Assembly (NCBI RefSeq): GCF_001652265.1 | Contig: NZ_LWBS01000417.1 | Span: 62,001-126,000 of the forward strand | Origin: Rhizobium leguminosarum | GTDB lineage: Bacteria; Pseudomonadota; Alphaproteobacteria; Rhizobiales; Rhizobiaceae | Length of the DNA stretch: 64,000 nucleotides | Reading direction: 5' to 3' | Part shown: piece after piece, positions 63,419 to 64,000 of the stretch | How positions within the stretch are numbered: the stretch's first letter is position 1 | How the letters are laid out: the number at the start of each line of letters is the position of its first letter | Notes under the pieces: generated by a model | What the model saw: the letters and a program-made list of their open reading frames with translations, nothing else | The model's database searches: none | Told to the model about the DNA's origin: nothing | Translations under genes and position numbers: made by a program

Positions 63419-64000
63419 TCACGATCCGGCGGTTTCGGGCAGGGTTTCGTCCAGCGCGGCGATCGCCTCCTTGAGAGCCGTTCTGACTCGGAGGCGATCG
63501 GCAGGCTCCAGCCGGCTCATATCCAAATGCAGGTCAAGGCCCGAGAGGTGCTCGCTGAGAACTCGGCTTTTGTGGTCCGCACCGAGTGTCAACCCATCCA
63601 CCGCATAGGGCACGATCTCGCGCTGTATGCCTTTCATCGTGATCGGCGGCAGAGGATGGGCGTCGACGATTTCGTTCACCAGCGCGTAGGTTTCGTAGCT
63701 GATGACGATCTCTCCGCCCTGGGCGATCGATTGCAGCCGGGCTGCGAGATTGGCCTCCGCCCCGATGATCGTATAGTCCATGCGGTCGTTGCTGCCGAAA
63801 TTGCCGACGTTGCAATAGCCGCTGTTTACTCCCATGCGGACGACGAAAGGCTCTTCGGTGCCGTTTCTGCGCCATCTGTCCTTGAGTTCGCCGAGACGGC
63901 GCTGCATGTCGACGGCCATGCGCAGACATGCTTTCGCATCCTCTTCCGGGCCCTTGGTTTCGGGATCGCCGAAGAAGACCAGCATCGCGTCGCCGATGAA
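63419..64000 (-). CDS. Class III adenylate/guanylate cyclase, C-terminal part (partial at right edge)
   Basis: About 190 codons are visible; the N-terminus lies beyond the window. The cyclase core shows FIGDAMLVFFGDPETKG (metal Asp), VVRMGVNSGYCNVGNFGSND and DYTIIGAEANLAARLQSIAQ with the nucleotide-binding residues, then EIVISYETYALVNEIVDA. It should make cAMP from ATP (possibly cGMP). Domains that precede it, membrane or sensory, cannot be judged. Confidence 0.9.
   Translation of the reverse strand, partial: FIGDAMLVFFGDPETKGPEEDAKACLRMAVDMQRRLGELKDRWRRNGTEEPFVVRMGVNSGYCNVGNFGSNDRMDYTIIGAEANLAARLQSIAQGGEIVISYETYALVNEIVDAHPLPPITMKGIQREIVPYAVDGLTLGADHKSRVLSEHLSGLDLHLDMSRLEPADRLRVRTALKEAIAALDETLPETAGS

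Overview
The window looks like a stretch of chromosome from a fast-growing Rhizobium (R. etli / R. leguminosarum type) or a close Rhizobiaceae relative. The DNA is GC-rich throughout. It carries rhizobial intergenic mosaic-like repeats, an alphaproteobacterial split transhydrogenase operon (pntAA-pntAB-pntB), an HWE-type histidine kinase, a DUF992 protein, a small aa3-oxidase subunit IV and an ornithine decarboxylase with a long leader. No insertion sequence, phage, CRISPR array, rRNA or tRNA was seen. Assignment to an organism is inference from gene content, not from a database match.

Layout. 1-3.1 kb: 3' part of a polyamine-type ABC binding protein gene, its LysR regulator and an unknown membrane-anchored protein. 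3.1-8.2 kb: lysS and gltX, a TerC-like membrane protein and an AraC regulator. 8.3-12.1 kb: a TetR regulator divergent from an EmrAB-type efflux pump, with palindromic operators between. 12.2-26 kb: carbohydrate island. It holds lacI-xylB-xylA (xylose catabolism), a second LacI regulator divergent from a ribose-type ABC transporter through two phased operators, then a TIM-barrel isomerase, a Gfo/Idh/MocA dehydrogenase, a DoxX protein and a GH1 beta-glucosidase. 26-35.9 kb: a CHASE4-like GGDEF-EAL protein, trhO, a VOC protein, overlapping CYTH and CHAD genes, eda, a DUF533 protein, a GNAT enzyme, and a NicO metal exporter with a DUF1007 partner. 36-39.2 kb: a LysR regulator divergent from ornithine decarboxylase, whose roughly 400-nt leader fits the alphaproteobacterial speF RNA. 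39.5-45.7 kb: a serine hydrolase, cysE, a GNAT protein, a WD40 protein with a His-rich COG0523 metallochaperone GTPase and a Zur-like box, a creatininase-family amidohydrolase and a MarR regulator. 45.8-52.2 kb: LacI plus 2-hydroxyacid dehydrogenase, a class I glutamine amidotransferase-like hydrolase, and a TakP-like TRAP transporter whose binding protein and permeases are convergent. 52.5-64 kb: an EAL protein with degenerate GGDEF, a LuxI/FeeM-like acyltransferase, the small cytochrome oxidase subunit, the transhydrogenase operon, DUF992, the HWE kinase, a TPR lipoprotein, rpsU and the C-terminal part of a class III nucleotide cyclase.

Themes. Much of the window is uptake and catabolism of plant-derived sugars and acids under local LacI, LysR and TetR control. 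This sits among housekeeping translation and redox genes and several nucleotide-signalling proteins. Intergenic spaces are rich in palindromic repeats that recur within the window. The best candidates for new biology are the possible 3-keto-glycoside locus (17.5-26 kb), the LuxI/FeeM-like acyltransferase beside an EAL protein, and the COG0523/WD40/creatininase group. Coordinates were read by eye, and start codons are my choices from Shine-Dalgarno spacing and family N-termini.
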